NCBI GenBank assembly: GCA_035759745.1
Contig: DASTUF010000040.1
Coordinates: 17,452 to 81,451, forward strand
Source: CAMLHP01 sp035759745
GTDB taxonomy: Bacteria > Gemmatimonadota > Gemmatimonadetes > Gemmatimonadales > GWC2-71-9
Direction: 5' to 3'
Length of the DNA stretch: 64,000 nt
Under the pieces are notes generated by a model. The model was not told the origin of the DNA and ran no database searches. It saw only the letters and a program-made list of their open reading frames with translations. Below are positions 26,893 to 36,011 of this stretch, one piece after another; position 1 is the stretch's first letter, and each line of letters starts with the position of its first letter. Position numbers and translations under genes: made by a program.

Positions 26893-28247
26893 GCCGGCGG
26901 CTGCAGCAGCTGCGACTCGCGCTCGAGGAAGCGGGTGTCCACCTTGCCGGCCTCGAAATCGGGGTGCCGGATCACCCGCGCGAGAAACCCGATCGTGGTG
27001 GTGACGCCTTCCACGATGAAGCTGTCCAGCGCCTGGCCCATGCGGGCCAGCGCCTCGGCGCGGTCGTTGCCGTGGACGATCACCTTGGCCAGCAGCGAGT
27101 CATAGTAGGGCGGCACGTGATAGCCGGCGTACACGTGACTGTCCACCCGCACCCCGGGTCCACCCGGCGGGTGATAGGCGGTGATGGTGCCGGGGCTGGG
27201 CTGGAAGTTCCGGTACGGGTCCTCGGCGTTGATGCGGCACTCGATAGCGTGCCCGCGCAGGCGCCTGCCGTCGCCCAGGAAGCTCACCGGCGCTCCGGCG
27301 GCGACCCGGATCTGCTCCTTGACCAGGTCGAAGCTGGTCACCATCTCGGTGACCGGATGCTCCACCTGGATCCGGGTGTTCATCTCCATGAAGTAGAAGT
27401 TGCCGTCGATGTCGAGCAGGAACTCCACGGTGCCAGCCCCGACATATCCGATGCGCGCGGCCAGTGCGACGGCGGCGTCTCCCATTTGCGCGCGGAGCTC
27501 CGGCGTCAGCGCGGGACTGGGACTCTCCTCGATGAGCTTCTGGTGGCGCCGCTGCACCGAGCAGTCGCGCTCGCCCAGGTGCACCACCTTGCCGTGGCTG
27601 TCGCCCATCACCTGGATCTCGACGTGGCGCGGCTGCTCGAGGTACTTCTCGACATACACCGCGCCATTGCCGAAGGCCGAGAGCGCCTCGTTCTGGGCCA
27701 GGTTGAAGAGCTGGACGAACTGGTCCGCCTGCCGGCAGATGCGCATCCCCTTCCCACCGCCACCGGCGGTGGCCTTGATGATCACAGGGAAGCCGATGGT
27801 CTCGGCGAAGGCCATCGCCTCGTCCGCGCTCTCGATGGTCCCGGGCGAGCCGGGCACGGTAGGCACGCCCGCCTCGGCGGCGAGCCGTCGCGCGGTGGCC
27901 TTGTCGCCCATCGAGCGAATCTGGTCGGCCGTGGGCCCGATGAACGCGATGTTGGACGCCTTGCAGGTGTCGGCGAACTCGGCGTTTTCGGCCAGGAATC
28001 CGTAGCCCGGATGGATCGCATCGGCCCCGGTGATCTCGGCCGCGGCGATGATGTGGGGAATGCGCAAGTAGGAGAGCCGGCTCGGCGGCGGCCCGATGCA
28101 GACGTCATCGTCGGCGAACCGGACGTGCAGCGACTCCCGGTCGGCCTCGCTGTAGACCGCGACCGTTTCCACACCAAGCTCGCGGCAGGCCCGAATGACC
28201 CGCAGCGCGATTTCACCCCGGTTGGCGATCAGCACCTTCTTGAACAT
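26889..28247 (-). CDS. accC: Biotin carboxylase subunit of acetyl-CoA carboxylase
   Basis: 452 residues. The N-terminus FKKVLIANRGEIALRVIRAC, ATP-grasp loop KATAGGGGKGMR, the ERDCSVQRRHQKLIEE strand and the EMNTRIQVEHPVTEM catalytic segment are textbook AccC. It carboxylates the biotin on AccB with bicarbonate and ATP, the first step of fatty acid synthesis. The gene lies six bases after pilT, which separates it from accB. That separation is unusual; the two are normally adjacent. Confidence 0.97.
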   Translation of the reverse strand: MFKKVLIANRGEIALRVIRACRELGVETVAVYSEADRESLHVRFADDDVCIGPPPSRLSYLRIPHIIAAAEITGADAIHPGYGFLAENAEFADTCKASNIAFIGPTADQIRSMGDKATARRLAAEAGVPTVPGSPGTIESADEAMAFAETIGFPVIIKATAGGGGKGMRICRQADQFVQLFNLAQNEALSAFGNGAVYVEKYLEQPRHVEIQVMGDSHGKVVHLGERDCSVQRRHQKLIEESPSPALTPELRAQMGDAAVALAARIGYVGAGTVEFLLDIDGNFYFMEMNTRIQVEHPVTEMVTSFDLVKEQIRVAAGAPVSFLGDGRRLRGHAIECRINAEDPYRNFQPSPGTITAYHPPGGPGVRVDSHVYAGYHVPPYYDSLLAKVIVHGNDRAEALARMGQALDSFIVEGVTTTIGFLARVIRHPDFEAGKVDTRFLERESQLLQPPA

Positions 28248-28253
28248 GCGTCG

Positions 28254-29411
28254 TCAGCCAGCCCGGTCGTGCGAGCCCGACTCGCCCGTCACATCGGAGA
28301 ACGTCCGGTCCGACGACGAGTCGATGCCCGACGCTCTCAGGGCGAACTCGCTCGGGTTGCTGGAGAAGAAGAGCGCGTTCTCGTAGGTGACGAGGCCCTC
28401 CTTGTACCACTTCATCAGCGACTGGTCGAACGACTGCATGCCGTACGAGACGTGTCCCTCGGCGATCAGGTCGGGAATGTTGAGCGCCTTCTCGATGTCG
28501 CGGATGTTGTCGGCGACGGCGGCCGAATTGATCAGCACCTCGCATGCCGGCACCCGGCCCCGCCCATCCGCGCGGGGCACCAGGCGGAGGCAGACCACCG
28601 CCTGCAGCGCGGTCGCCAGCAGCGACCGGATTTCCTGGTGCTGGTGCGGCGGATAGAACGAGATGACCCGGTTGATGGTCTGGGTCGCATCGGTGGTATG
28701 CAGGGTAGAGAACACCAGGTGACCGGTGTCGGCCGCCTTGAGCGCGGTGTCCAGCGTCTCCATGTCGCGGATCTCGCCGATCAGGATCACGTCCGGGTCC
28801 TGTCGCAGCACGTGCCGCAGGGCGGACGGGAACGAGAGCGTGTCGGTGCCCACCTCGCGCTGCGAGATGTTGGCCTGCTGATCGCGATGGAGGAACTCGA
28901 TCGGGTCCTCGATCGTGATGATGTTGACCCGCCGGTGCTGGTTGATGTGGTTGATGAGCGCGGCGAGCGCCGTGCTCTTGCCCGATCCGGTGATGCCCGT
29001 GACCAGCACCAGCCCGCGCGGCTTGTCCGCGATGCTCTCCAGCACCACCGGCAGGTTGAGCTCGGTGACGGTCTTGACCTCGTAGGGGATGGCCCGGAAG
29101 GCGAAGGCAAGGGTGCCGCGCTGCTGGTAGATGTTGGTGCGGAACCGGCCGACGCCGGGGACGCCGATGGCGAAGTCTGCCTCCTTCCGCTCGGCGAACT
29201 CCTTGACCTGGCGGGGCGTCATGATCTGCTCGGCCAGGGTCTTGAGGTCCTCGGGCTTGAGCGGCGCCATCTCGAGGGCGTTCAGCTCGCCGTTGAGGCG
29301 CACGGTGGGGGCGCGGCCCACCTTGAGCAGGAGGTCCGAGCCGTTGCGCTGGACCAGGTAGGAGATGGCCTGCTTGAAGTTGAACGGGGCGCCGGCAGCG
29401 GGCTCAGCCAT
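28254..29411 (-). CDS. pilT: Twitching motility ATPase PilT
   Basis: 385 residues from ATG 29411, which lies inside the last codons of accB. A PAS-like N-terminal domain (SDLLLKVGRAPTVRLNG) precedes the secretion-ATPase core: Walker A GITGSGKST, Asp box ITIEDPIEFLH, Walker B DPDVILIGEIRD, His box TGHLVFSTLHT. The C-terminus (YGMQSFDQSLMKWYKEGLVT) matches PilT more than PilB. PilT powers pilus retraction. No other pilus gene is near it. The last 30 residues are serine- and acid-rich and not conserved in type. Confidence 0.95.
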   Translation of the reverse strand: MAEPAAGAPFNFKQAISYLVQRNGSDLLLKVGRAPTVRLNGELNALEMAPLKPEDLKTLAEQIMTPRQVKEFAERKEADFAIGVPGVGRFRTNIYQQRGTLAFAFRAIPYEVKTVTELNLPVVLESIADKPRGLVLVTGITGSGKSTALAALINHINQHRRVNIITIEDPIEFLHRDQQANISQREVGTDTLSFPSALRHVLRQDPDVILIGEIRDMETLDTALKAADTGHLVFSTLHTTDATQTINRVISFYPPHQHQEIRSLLATALQAVVCLRLVPRADGRGRVPACEVLINSAAVADNIRDIEKALNIPDLIAEGHVSYGMQSFDQSLMKWYKEGLVTYENALFFSSNPSEFALRASGIDSSSDRTFSDVTGESGSHDRAG

Positions 29412-29940
29412 TGGGATCAATCCGGAAAAGCACCTGGCCGAATTCGACCGGTTGGGTATCGTCGACGCCGACTTCCCTGACCACGCCTGCGATGTCCGCC
29501 TCGATCTCGTTCATGATCTTCATCGCCTCGATGATGCACACCGTCTGTCCCTGCGTCACCCGGCTGCCGACCTTGACATAGGGCTCCGCGCCCGGCTCGG
29601 GCGCCCGGTAGAACGTGCCCACCATGGGCGAGGTGATGTCCTTGAGATGCGACGGCGCTGACGCGGCGGGGGCCACGGCGGCCGGCGATGCCGAAGGTGC
29701 CGGCGTGGCCGGTGGAGATGCGGCCGTCGCCCAGCCCGGCGCCGAGAGCGCAACGCCCGACTGATTGGTGCGCGAGATGACGATGCCGGTGCCGAAGAAG
29801 CCCTTGACCTCGATCGATCCGATCTCGGGCGATTCCCGCAGCAGGTCGGCGAGGCGCTTCACGTCCTTCAGCTCGATCGACTTGATGCCCGGCATGTTGG
29901 AGAGCAGCTTGGCCAGCTGCTGCATTTCATCGGGTTTCAT
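29404..29940 (-). CDS. accB: Biotin carboxyl carrier protein of acetyl-CoA carboxylase
   Basis: 178 residues from ATG 29940 (MKPDEMQQLAK). The N-terminal helix and ELKDVKRLADLLRE are followed by an Ala/Pro linker and the biotinyl domain (about 100-178) with the biotinylation site EAMKIMNE and the protruding thumb region. It carries CO2 between AccC and the carboxyltransferase. The frame is open further upstream, but that sequence is unrelated to AccB. The 70 bases before it separate it from pepP. Confidence 0.96.
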   Translation of the reverse strand: MKPDEMQQLAKLLSNMPGIKSIELKDVKRLADLLRESPEIGSIEVKGFFGTGIVISRTNQSGVALSAPGWATAASPPATPAPSASPAAVAPAASAPSHLKDITSPMVGTFYRAPEPGAEPYVKVGSRVTQGQTVCIIEAMKIMNEIEADIAGVVREVGVDDTQPVEFGQVLFRIDPNG

Positions 29941-30010
29941 GGATCGGTCGCACCCTCGTGGCTGTATGTATGCGTCCCCGCTGCGGCGATTGCCACCGGG
30001 GTCCACCGGG

Positions 30011-31099
30011 TCAGACGAGTTCGACGAGTTCAGTCCGCTGGTCGGAGAGACAGACAGGGCCATCCGGGCCGAGATACACGTCGTCCTCCAGACGGACGCC
30101 TCCCCACCCCGGAAGATAGATTCCCGGTTCGACGGTGACCACCGCGCCGGCCGGCAGCGGCGCATCCGCGGTGGGCGCCAGCCGGGGGGCTTCATGCACC
30201 TCGAGCCCCAGGCCGTGCCCGAGCGAGTGGCCGAAGGCCTCCCCAAATCCATGCCCGGCAATGACGTCCCGCGCCAGCGCATCGGCCTCGCGACCCGTCA
30301 TCCCCGCGCGGATGTGTTCGATGGCGCGGGCCTGGGCCTGGCGAACCGTTTCATACACATCGCGCTGGCGGGAATCGGCCGTCCGGCCCACCACTATCGT
30401 ACGGGTCAGGTCGGCGCAGTATCCGTCCACCTGGGCGCCGAAGTCAAGCAAGAGCCAGTCTCCCGGAGCGATGAGGCGCTCGGTCGAGCGAGCATGGGGC
30501 AAGGCCGAACGGGGCCCCGACGCGACGATGGTCGGGAACGGGTGCCACTCGCTGCCCCGCTGGCGAAGGGCGGCCTCGAGCCGCGCGGCGACGTCGAGTT
30601 CGCGATCGCCCGGGTGCACGGTGGGGAGCACGGCGGCCAGCGCGCCCTGCGCGACATCGATGGCCCGGACGATCGCCGCCACCTCACCCGGCGACTTGCT
30701 GGCCCGAAGGCCCTCCACCAGATCGTCCACCGGCTCCAGCGTGAACCGCCCCAGCTCGGCCAGCCGACGGGCATCCCGCAACGTCAGGTGCATGCCCTCC
30801 ACGCCCAACCGGCTGATCGAAGACCCGGCCAGCTCGCGCCCGAGGCGATCCCACACGTTGATGCGCTCGATGACGGTGCGAGCGGCATCGCCCACTTCCG
30901 CCGGGGCCTGGCTGGCATAGCGGAAATCGGTGACCAGGGCCGCGTCGTTGGGCGTGAGCAGCAGCATGCCGGCGCTGCCGCTGAAGCCGCAGAGATACCG
31001 AATGTTGGGCGCCGAGGTGATCAGCAGGGCGTCGAATTCGCGCTCCTGGAGGGCGGCCCGCACCGCCAGCTGCCGCGACTGGACCTGCTCATCCACCAC
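30011..31099 (-). CDS. Xaa-Pro aminopeptidase-like metallopeptidase (M24B)
   Basis: 362 residues. The N-terminal creatinase-like domain (ALLITSAPNIRYLCGFSGS) and the pita-bread catalytic domain are both present, with metal ligands in LLLDFGAQVDGYCADLTRT (two Asp), SLGHGLGLEVHEAPR (His), VTVEPGIYLPGWGGVRLEDDV (Glu and Glu). It should cleave the first residue before proline from peptides. It is placed between aroQ and accB, where many bacteria have pepQ followed by efp; no efp gene is present here. Confidence 0.92.
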   Translation of the reverse strand: MVDEQVQSRQLAVRAALQEREFDALLITSAPNIRYLCGFSGSAGMLLLTPNDAALVTDFRYASQAPAEVGDAARTVIERINVWDRLGRELAGSSISRLGVEGMHLTLRDARRLAELGRFTLEPVDDLVEGLRASKSPGEVAAIVRAIDVAQGALAAVLPTVHPGDRELDVAARLEAALRQRGSEWHPFPTIVASGPRSALPHARSTERLIAPGDWLLLDFGAQVDGYCADLTRTIVVGRTADSRQRDVYETVRQAQARAIEHIRAGMTGREADALARDVIAGHGFGEAFGHSLGHGLGLEVHEAPRLAPTADAPLPAGAVVTVEPGIYLPGWGGVRLEDDVYLGPDGPVCLSDQRTELVELV

Positions 31100-31526
31100 G
31101 CAAGTGCCCCACCAGCCCGTCGACCGCTACCTCGTACCCTCGGGGACCGAGCCCCGCGATGACGGCAAGCGCCAGGTCCGCGAGCAGCGAGTGTCGCCGC
31201 ACTTCGTCCCGCGCGAAGATGTTGGACAAGTGCACTTCGATGAACGGCACCCGCACGGCCAGCAGGGCATCCCGCACGGCAAGGCTGGTGTGGCTGTACG
31301 CGGCGGCGTTGATGATGGCGCCGTCGGCGCTGCCGGGAAGCTGCTGGATGGCATCGACGAGGTCGCCCTCGGCATTGCTCTGGAACCACGTCAGCTCCGC
31401 ACCCGCGCGCCGAGCCGCCTCCCGCACCCGCGCCTCCAGCTCGGCGAACGTCAGACTGCCGTAGATGTCGGGTTCGCGGGTGCCCAGCAGGTTCAGGTTG
31501 GGGCCGTTCAGGACGGCAATCCGCAT
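31089..31526 (-). CDS. aroQ: Type II 3-dehydroquinate dehydratase
   Basis: 145 residues, the standard size. NGPNLNLLGTREPDIYG at the N-terminus includes the catalytic Tyr, followed by FQSNAEGDLVDAIQ, INAAAYSHTSLAVRDAL and FIEVHLSNIFARDEVRRHS. It catalyses the third step of the shikimate pathway. The stop overlaps the pepP start by 11 bases, and the ATG shares one base with the TPR gene's stop (TGATG). Confidence 0.97.
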   Translation of the reverse strand: MRIAVLNGPNLNLLGTREPDIYGSLTFAELEARVREAARRAGAELTWFQSNAEGDLVDAIQQLPGSADGAIINAAAYSHTSLAVRDALLAVRVPFIEVHLSNIFARDEVRRHSLLADLALAVIAGLGPRGYEVAVDGLVGHLRGG

Positions 31527-33379
31527 CAGCGCTTCAGATTCTGCAACCAGGAATGGAACTGGTCGAGATCCTCGTCATCGCGAGAGGGTGAACGACTGGA
31601 TGCGGGAGCTGGAGTTCCGGTGTCACCGAAGAACGCGTCGAAGGACACGCCGGAGGCGGCGCTCTCTTCGGCGGCCGGCACCGCTGGTGGCACGGGTGAG
31701 GTATCGTCACCGAAGACGTCGCTCAGCGACAGGTGGTCTTCGGCAGGGCGCGTGGGCGAGCCCTCACCCGCGCTGTCCGGTGACGCCAGACCCTCGGCAT
31801 GCGCTGTCTCGGCCGGCCAGCTCTCCTGCGTTCCAGCGGGACGGGCCCGAAGCAGCGTTCGCAGGAGCGCACCAACCGACCGCGCCGGATCAGATGCGGT
31901 CAGCTGCTCCAGCGGCGGGCGGGAGGAGTCGTCGGCGGCCGCCTCGGTCTCCAGCTCGTCCAGCTTTTCCCGGAGCCGCAGGTCGTCGGGGTGCCGCTGG
32001 TAGAGGAGGCGGTACACCGCAAGCGCTTCGGTGTGATGCCCCTGGCGGCGGTAGAGCTCCGCCATGGACTCGGTCACGACCAATTCCGGCTCGGGCGGAG
32101 CGTACAGCGCGTCCTGCTCGGCGGTGGCCGGCTTCGCCAGATACCCGGGACGGGGGGCTTCCGCCTCCTCCGGCTCCTGCTCCTCCTCGGTGAATTCGTC
32201 GCCCCAGCCGGGCTCTTCGGGGCCGTCGAGCGCGTCGAGCGAACCGGGCACGTCTGCGTCGGTGGGCGTCAGCGCCTCGGCACCAAAGCTTGACGCCACC
32301 GTGTCGAGCGGCGGCGGCGCCTCGGCAGCAGCGGCGGCGTCAGGATTGCTGTCCCACGCGTCGTGTTCATCCTCGCGCGTGGACGCCATCAAGGACTCGG
32401 CGTCGCTGGCCACCTGGAACTCATTGGCGTCCGACGGCGTCAATTCGAGCTCTTCCGACTTGACTACCTCGGCCCCAAAGTCAATCTCGGCGTCAGCCTC
32501 GATACCAGTCCGAGCTTCGGCGGCATCGGCGGCATCGTGTTCAACATCCGCGTCATCTGTGGAGCCGACCGGTTCGAAGTCGTCCACGTCATCCTCGCCC
32601 ATGCTCACCGTGCCCGGCGTCAGGTCGGAGAGCGGCGAGACGCCCTGGCTGTGTTCGTCGAAGTCCTGGCCCACCAGTCCGGACATGGCGGTGGCGTCCG
32701 CACTGGCGTCGGAAATGACGGGCACGTCGTCCACTTCGAGCCCGCCCACCGCCTCGACATCGGCCGGCGGGTCCAGATGGTCCTGCAGCACGATCGACGG
32801 GTCGGGCTCGATGTCGGCGTCGGCCTCCGGCGCATCGCCCAGCCATTCGACGCCGCTCATGGTCGAGAGCGACTGGTCATCGGGCGCCGCGTCGACCGAC
32901 TCATCGGATGCAGCGACAGGTTCGGCCATTGCACCGGGCGCTTCGGGTGCGGCCGTGGGGGTCGCATCCCCCTCGGCAATCCGGGTCTCGAGGCGAGCGA
33001 GGTGGAAGCGGGCGTCGTCGTTGCTGCGGTCGACCTCGAGCAGGCCACGGAGATGGTCTGCCGCGTCGGCGAGGTGGCCCTGCCGCTCGCTGATCTCGGC
33101 CAGCGCCTTCAAGGCGATCACGTTTTCGCTGTCGAGCTCGAGAACGTGCTGGAAGGCGAGCTGGGCCTGGGCGTCGTCACCCAGGTCGAGGTGGCAGCGG
33201 CCCAGCACGATGCTGGCCGGGATGTAGTCCGGTCGCTGGGCCATTCCCTCCGCCAGAATCTCGAGCGCGCGGGTGGTGTCCTTCATCTTGCGGTAGGCTT
33301 CGGCCAGCGGGGCGAACGTGAACCCCTGCCGGTTTTCCCGCCAGAGACGTTCGAGCTTGGCGATCTCGCTGGTGGACAT
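31526..33379 (-). CDS. TPR protein with long acidic middle region
   Basis: 617 residues. Residues 5-135 hold three to four TPR units (MKDTTRALEILAEGMAQRP, DDAQAQLAFQHVLELD). About 140-450 are very rich in Asp, Glu, Ala, Ser and Pro with little predicted structure. A further TPR pair follows (MAELYRRQGHHTEALAVYR), and the chain ends in DQFHSWLQNLKR. No signal peptide or membrane helix is visible. It resembles in layout, not in clear homology, the TPR protein at 37000-39474. It is the first gene behind the promoter at 33447-33475. Function unknown; probably a scaffold. Confidence 0.75.
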   Translation of the reverse strand: MSTSEIAKLERLWRENRQGFTFAPLAEAYRKMKDTTRALEILAEGMAQRPDYIPASIVLGRCHLDLGDDAQAQLAFQHVLELDSENVIALKALAEISERQGHLADAADHLRGLLEVDRSNDDARFHLARLETRIAEGDATPTAAPEAPGAMAEPVAASDESVDAAPDDQSLSTMSGVEWLGDAPEADADIEPDPSIVLQDHLDPPADVEAVGGLEVDDVPVISDASADATAMSGLVGQDFDEHSQGVSPLSDLTPGTVSMGEDDVDDFEPVGSTDDADVEHDAADAAEARTGIEADAEIDFGAEVVKSEELELTPSDANEFQVASDAESLMASTREDEHDAWDSNPDAAAAAEAPPPLDTVASSFGAEALTPTDADVPGSLDALDGPEEPGWGDEFTEEEQEPEEAEAPRPGYLAKPATAEQDALYAPPEPELVVTESMAELYRRQGHHTEALAVYRLLYQRHPDDLRLREKLDELETEAAADDSSRPPLEQLTASDPARSVGALLRTLLRARPAGTQESWPAETAHAEGLASPDSAGEGSPTRPAEDHLSLSDVFGDDTSPVPPAVPAAEESAASGVSFDAFFGDTGTPAPASSRSPSRDDEDLDQFHSWLQNLKR

Positions 33380-33446
33380 TCCGTACCCGTTGGGGACGAG
33401 GTGGAGCTGCGGTGCGGGGCCGTAAGTCGTTGCGGGACTTCACGAC

Positions 33447-33475
33447 ACGTTAGTAAGGGAGCGCGCGGGTGTCAA
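33447..33475 (-). promoter_or_regulatory. Sigma-70-like promoter of the TPR-aroQ-acc operon
   Basis: On the minus strand TTGACA (33470-33475) is a perfect -35 box; 17 bases later TAACGT (33447-33452) serves as -10. The TPR gene starts 67 bases further on. This is the clearest housekeeping promoter in the window. No operator was seen. Confidence 0.65.
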
Positions 33476-33569
33476 CTGCGCAGGGACCCGCCAGCGCTTC
33501 ACTTTTGCCGGGCCGGGGCTTATCCTTCGCTCTCTTTTTCCGCCTCGTTCCGGAGCCAGTCGCCGTCCC

Positions 33570-35396
33570 ATGATCCAGCTCTTCCGCAGCCGCATCGCCA
33601 AGCAGATCGCGGTGATCGTCTTCGCCGCACTGATGGTCATCTTCCTGCTCACCAGCGTGGACCTGAGCGCCTTCTTCGGCGGTGGCTCGGTCGGCTCGAT
33701 CAACGGCCGCACGGTGGATGCCCGGAACTACGAGGCCCTGGTCTCGCAGCAGACCCAGGTGGCCCAGCAGAACTCGCCCACGCCGCTTTCTCTCGAGGAC
33801 GTGACCGAGATCCGCAACCAGGTCTGGGATCAACTGGTGCAGCAGTCGATGCTGGAGGAGGAGTACCGGCGCTACGGACTGACGGCAACCGACGCCGAGG
33901 TCGCGGCCGTGCTGCAGCAGAACCCGCCGCAGGACGTCGTGCGGTCGCCCGAGTTCCTGACCGACGGGCAGTTCGACCTCGCCAAGTACCAGCGGTGGCT
34001 GACGGCGCCCACGTCGGCACCATACGTTGAAATGCTGGCAACCCAGATCCGCGAGCAGATCAAGCGCAACAAGCTGCTCACGCTGGTGACGGCTGACGTG
34101 TACGTGTCGGATCCGGCGCTGTGGGAGCGGTTCCGTGACCAGAACGAAACTGTCCGCGCCACGCTGACCGCCATCGTTCCCCGCAATGTGGTGCCGGACT
34201 CAGCGGTGAGCTTCACGCCGGCGGACGTGGAAGCCTACTTCCGGGAGCATCAGGAGGAGTTCTCGCGGGAACGGGTGGCCTACCTCAGTGCGGTCACCAT
34301 TCCCCGGGTGATCAGCGCGGCGGACTCGGCAGCGGTGCGCCGGCGCGCCGAGGAGGCGCGGCAGGAAATCACCGGCGGGGTTCCATTCGAGGAAGTAGCG
34401 CGGCGGGAGTCCGCCGACCCCGTATCCGCGGAACGGGGTGGCGACCTGGGCCAGTGGATCCGGGGCATGTTCGACCCCGCATTCGACAGCGTGGCGTTCC
34501 GGATTCCGCTCAACACCGTGTCGGAGCCGGTGCTGTCGTCGTTCGGCTACCACCTGATCGAGGTGACCGCCCGCAATGGCGACACCGCGAGCGGTCGGCA
34601 CATTCTCTATCCGATCGAACTCTCCGGCGACCGCCGGGATGCCCTGGACCGGCGGCTGGATACGCTCGACCGGATCGCCGCGGGGCAGGTCAACCCGGAA
34701 GCGCTTGACAGCGTCGCCGGGTTGCTGGGGCTCGAGATCGTCGCCGCGGAACCGCTGCAGTACGGTGGGCGGGCGCTGGTCGGCAACCAGCTGGTGCCGG
34801 ATGCGGGCGTGTGGGCGTTCATGTCCGAGGTTGGCGAGATCAGTGACGTGATCGAGACGCCGGATGCGTTCTACCTGTTCCGGCTCGACAGCCTGCACGA
34901 CCAGCGCACGCCGACGCTGGCCCAGGTGCGGAGCGCGGTGGAGGCGGCGGTGCGAAACGAGAAGCGCTTCGAGGTGGCGCAGGGCATCGCCCGGAACTTC
35001 CTCCAGCGAGTGCAGGAAGGCAGCACACCGGCGCAGGCCGCGAGTGCGCTGGGCGTCGCCAATACCACAGTCGGGCCGTTCACGCGGGTCAGCCCGCCGC
35101 TGGACATTCCGGAAGTGGTCGGTGCCGCGTTCGGCGTGCCGGTGGGCGAGCGCAGCGACGTCATCACCACTGACGAAGGGCTGTACGTCATCGGGGTGCT
35201 GGAGCGGACGCCCGCCGACTCGGCGCAGTTCGTGCGCGAGCTGGAGGAGCTGCGCGGGCGCGCCGTGATGGAGGTGCGCCAGGCACGGGTGCGGAACTTC
35301 CTCACCAGCCTGAGCGAGCGAGCCGAGGTGGAGGACCGCCGCGAGGAGTTCATGCGGCGCCAGACGCAGCTGAGCGCACAGGCGCTGGGTACCTGA
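33570..35396 (+). CDS. PpiD-like membrane-anchored peptidyl-prolyl isomerase/chaperone
   Basis: 608 residues. One N-terminal membrane helix (about 12-31) follows MIQLFRSRIAKQI, then the SurA_N-like chaperone region (LEDVTEIRNQVWDQLVQQSMLEEE). The parvulin-type PPIase domain spans about 233-333 (GVPFEEVARRESADP, FGYHLIEV). A second helical or parvulin-like half extends to residue 600. Like PpiD, it should sit in the inner membrane and help outer-membrane proteins fold in the periplasm. It is a single-gene plus-strand unit, divergent from the TPR gene. Confidence 0.88.
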   Translation: MIQLFRSRIAKQIAVIVFAALMVIFLLTSVDLSAFFGGGSVGSINGRTVDARNYEALVSQQTQVAQQNSPTPLSLEDVTEIRNQVWDQLVQQSMLEEEYRRYGLTATDAEVAAVLQQNPPQDVVRSPEFLTDGQFDLAKYQRWLTAPTSAPYVEMLATQIREQIKRNKLLTLVTADVYVSDPALWERFRDQNETVRATLTAIVPRNVVPDSAVSFTPADVEAYFREHQEEFSRERVAYLSAVTIPRVISAADSAAVRRRAEEARQEITGGVPFEEVARRESADPVSAERGGDLGQWIRGMFDPAFDSVAFRIPLNTVSEPVLSSFGYHLIEVTARNGDTASGRHILYPIELSGDRRDALDRRLDTLDRIAAGQVNPEALDSVAGLLGLEIVAAEPLQYGGRALVGNQLVPDAGVWAFMSEVGEISDVIETPDAFYLFRLDSLHDQRTPTLAQVRSAVEAAVRNEKRFEVAQGIARNFLQRVQEGSTPAQAASALGVANTTVGPFTRVSPPLDIPEVVGAAFGVPVGERSDVITTDEGLYVIGVLERTPADSAQFVRELEELRGRAVMEVRQARVRNFLTSLSERAEVEDRREEFMRRQTQLSAQALGT

Positions 35397-35405
35397 GCCT
35401 GCGAG

Positions 35406-35450
35406 CACGCAAAAGGGGCGCCCTCCCGATGGAGGGCGCCCCTTTGTGCG
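35406..35450. terminator. Strong bidirectional terminator hairpin between ppiD and tatA
   Basis: The left arm (35411-35426, aaaggggcgccctcc core) and right arm (35431-35446) pair without mismatch around the loop CGAT, with flanking CACGCA/TGTGCG extending the stem. AAAA precedes it and TTT follows inside the stem, so it can work on both strands. It sits nine bases after the ppiD stop and 26 bases before the tatA stop. Confidence 0.9.
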
Positions 35451-35475
35451 TCCGCGTGTGGAGCCGGGCCGGTGA

Positions 35476-35730
35476 CTACTGCGACAACCGCTTCGGCTCG
35501 CCGCCAGACTGGGGAGTGCTGCCGGGCGCGTCCATGCGCCGTGGCGGCAGGCTCGAGGTGCGATCGGGGTCGTCGTGCATGATGGCGTCCTGGGTGTCCT
35601 TCAGGCTGTTCTTGAACTCCCGGATGCCCTTGCCGATCGACGCGCCCACTTCCGGCAACCGCTTGGCGCCGAACAGCAGGAGGACCACAATCGCGATCCC
35701 GATGATCTCCCACATGCCGATGTTACCCAC
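35476..35730 (-). CDS. tatA: Twin-arginine translocase subunit TatA/TatE
   Basis: 84 residues from GTG 35730, with AGGAGG five bases upstream. MWEIIGIAIVVLLLFG gives the short N-terminal membrane helix, followed by the FGAKRLPEVG hinge and amphipathic helix (ASIGKGIREFKNSLKD), then a polar tail. TatA forms the protein-conducting part of the Tat pathway. Its partner TatC is encoded at 42163-45681, fused to an LptD-like domain. No separate TatB was found in the window. Confidence 0.93.
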   Translation of the reverse strand: MGNIGMWEIIGIAIVVLLLFGAKRLPEVGASIGKGIREFKNSLKDTQDAIMHDDPDRTSSLPPRRMDAPGSTPQSGGEPKRLSQ

Positions 35731-35738
35731 AATGCCTC

Positions 35739-36011
35739 CTAGAAGAGGGAGCGCGCGATCAGGTACGCAATCAGCACCCCGAGAAGGCTGAGCACCGACA
35801 CATGCAGCCCGATGGGCCCCAGTGTGAAGTCTAGCACCAGGAGGTTGGCAGAGACAGGGCCAAACGTGGGGGTCACCGCCCAGGTGAGAATCTCCTTGGG
35901 TGCCCCCTCCGGCAGCCAACGCTTCAGGAACCCCGCCAGAAAGCCCCCCAGCACGAAGCCGGTGAGCAGCACACCAAGGTAGAACACCGGTCGCCGCGGT
36001 CCTGTGGCCAT
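35739..36011 (-). CDS. DUF4321 family small membrane protein
   Basis: 90 residues from ATG 36011, which shares one base with the polyprenyl synthase stop (TGATG). Two membrane helices (about 11-28 and 66-88) flank a short loop with TPTFGPVSANLLVLDFTLG. This matches DUF4321, a family of unknown function found in Firmicutes and some other phyla. It lies eight bases before tatA, so a link to membrane or envelope functions is plausible but unproven. Confidence 0.75.
   Translation of the reverse strand: MATGPRRPVFYLGVLLTGFVLGGFLAGFLKRWLPEGAPKEILTWAVTPTFGPVSANLLVLDFTLGPIGLHVSVLSLLGVLIAYLIARSLF

Noticed and set aside
26964..29480. 838-codon plus-strand frame opposite accC and pilT
   Set aside because: Runs exactly antisense to two conserved enzymes and shows no motif or ribosome binding site.
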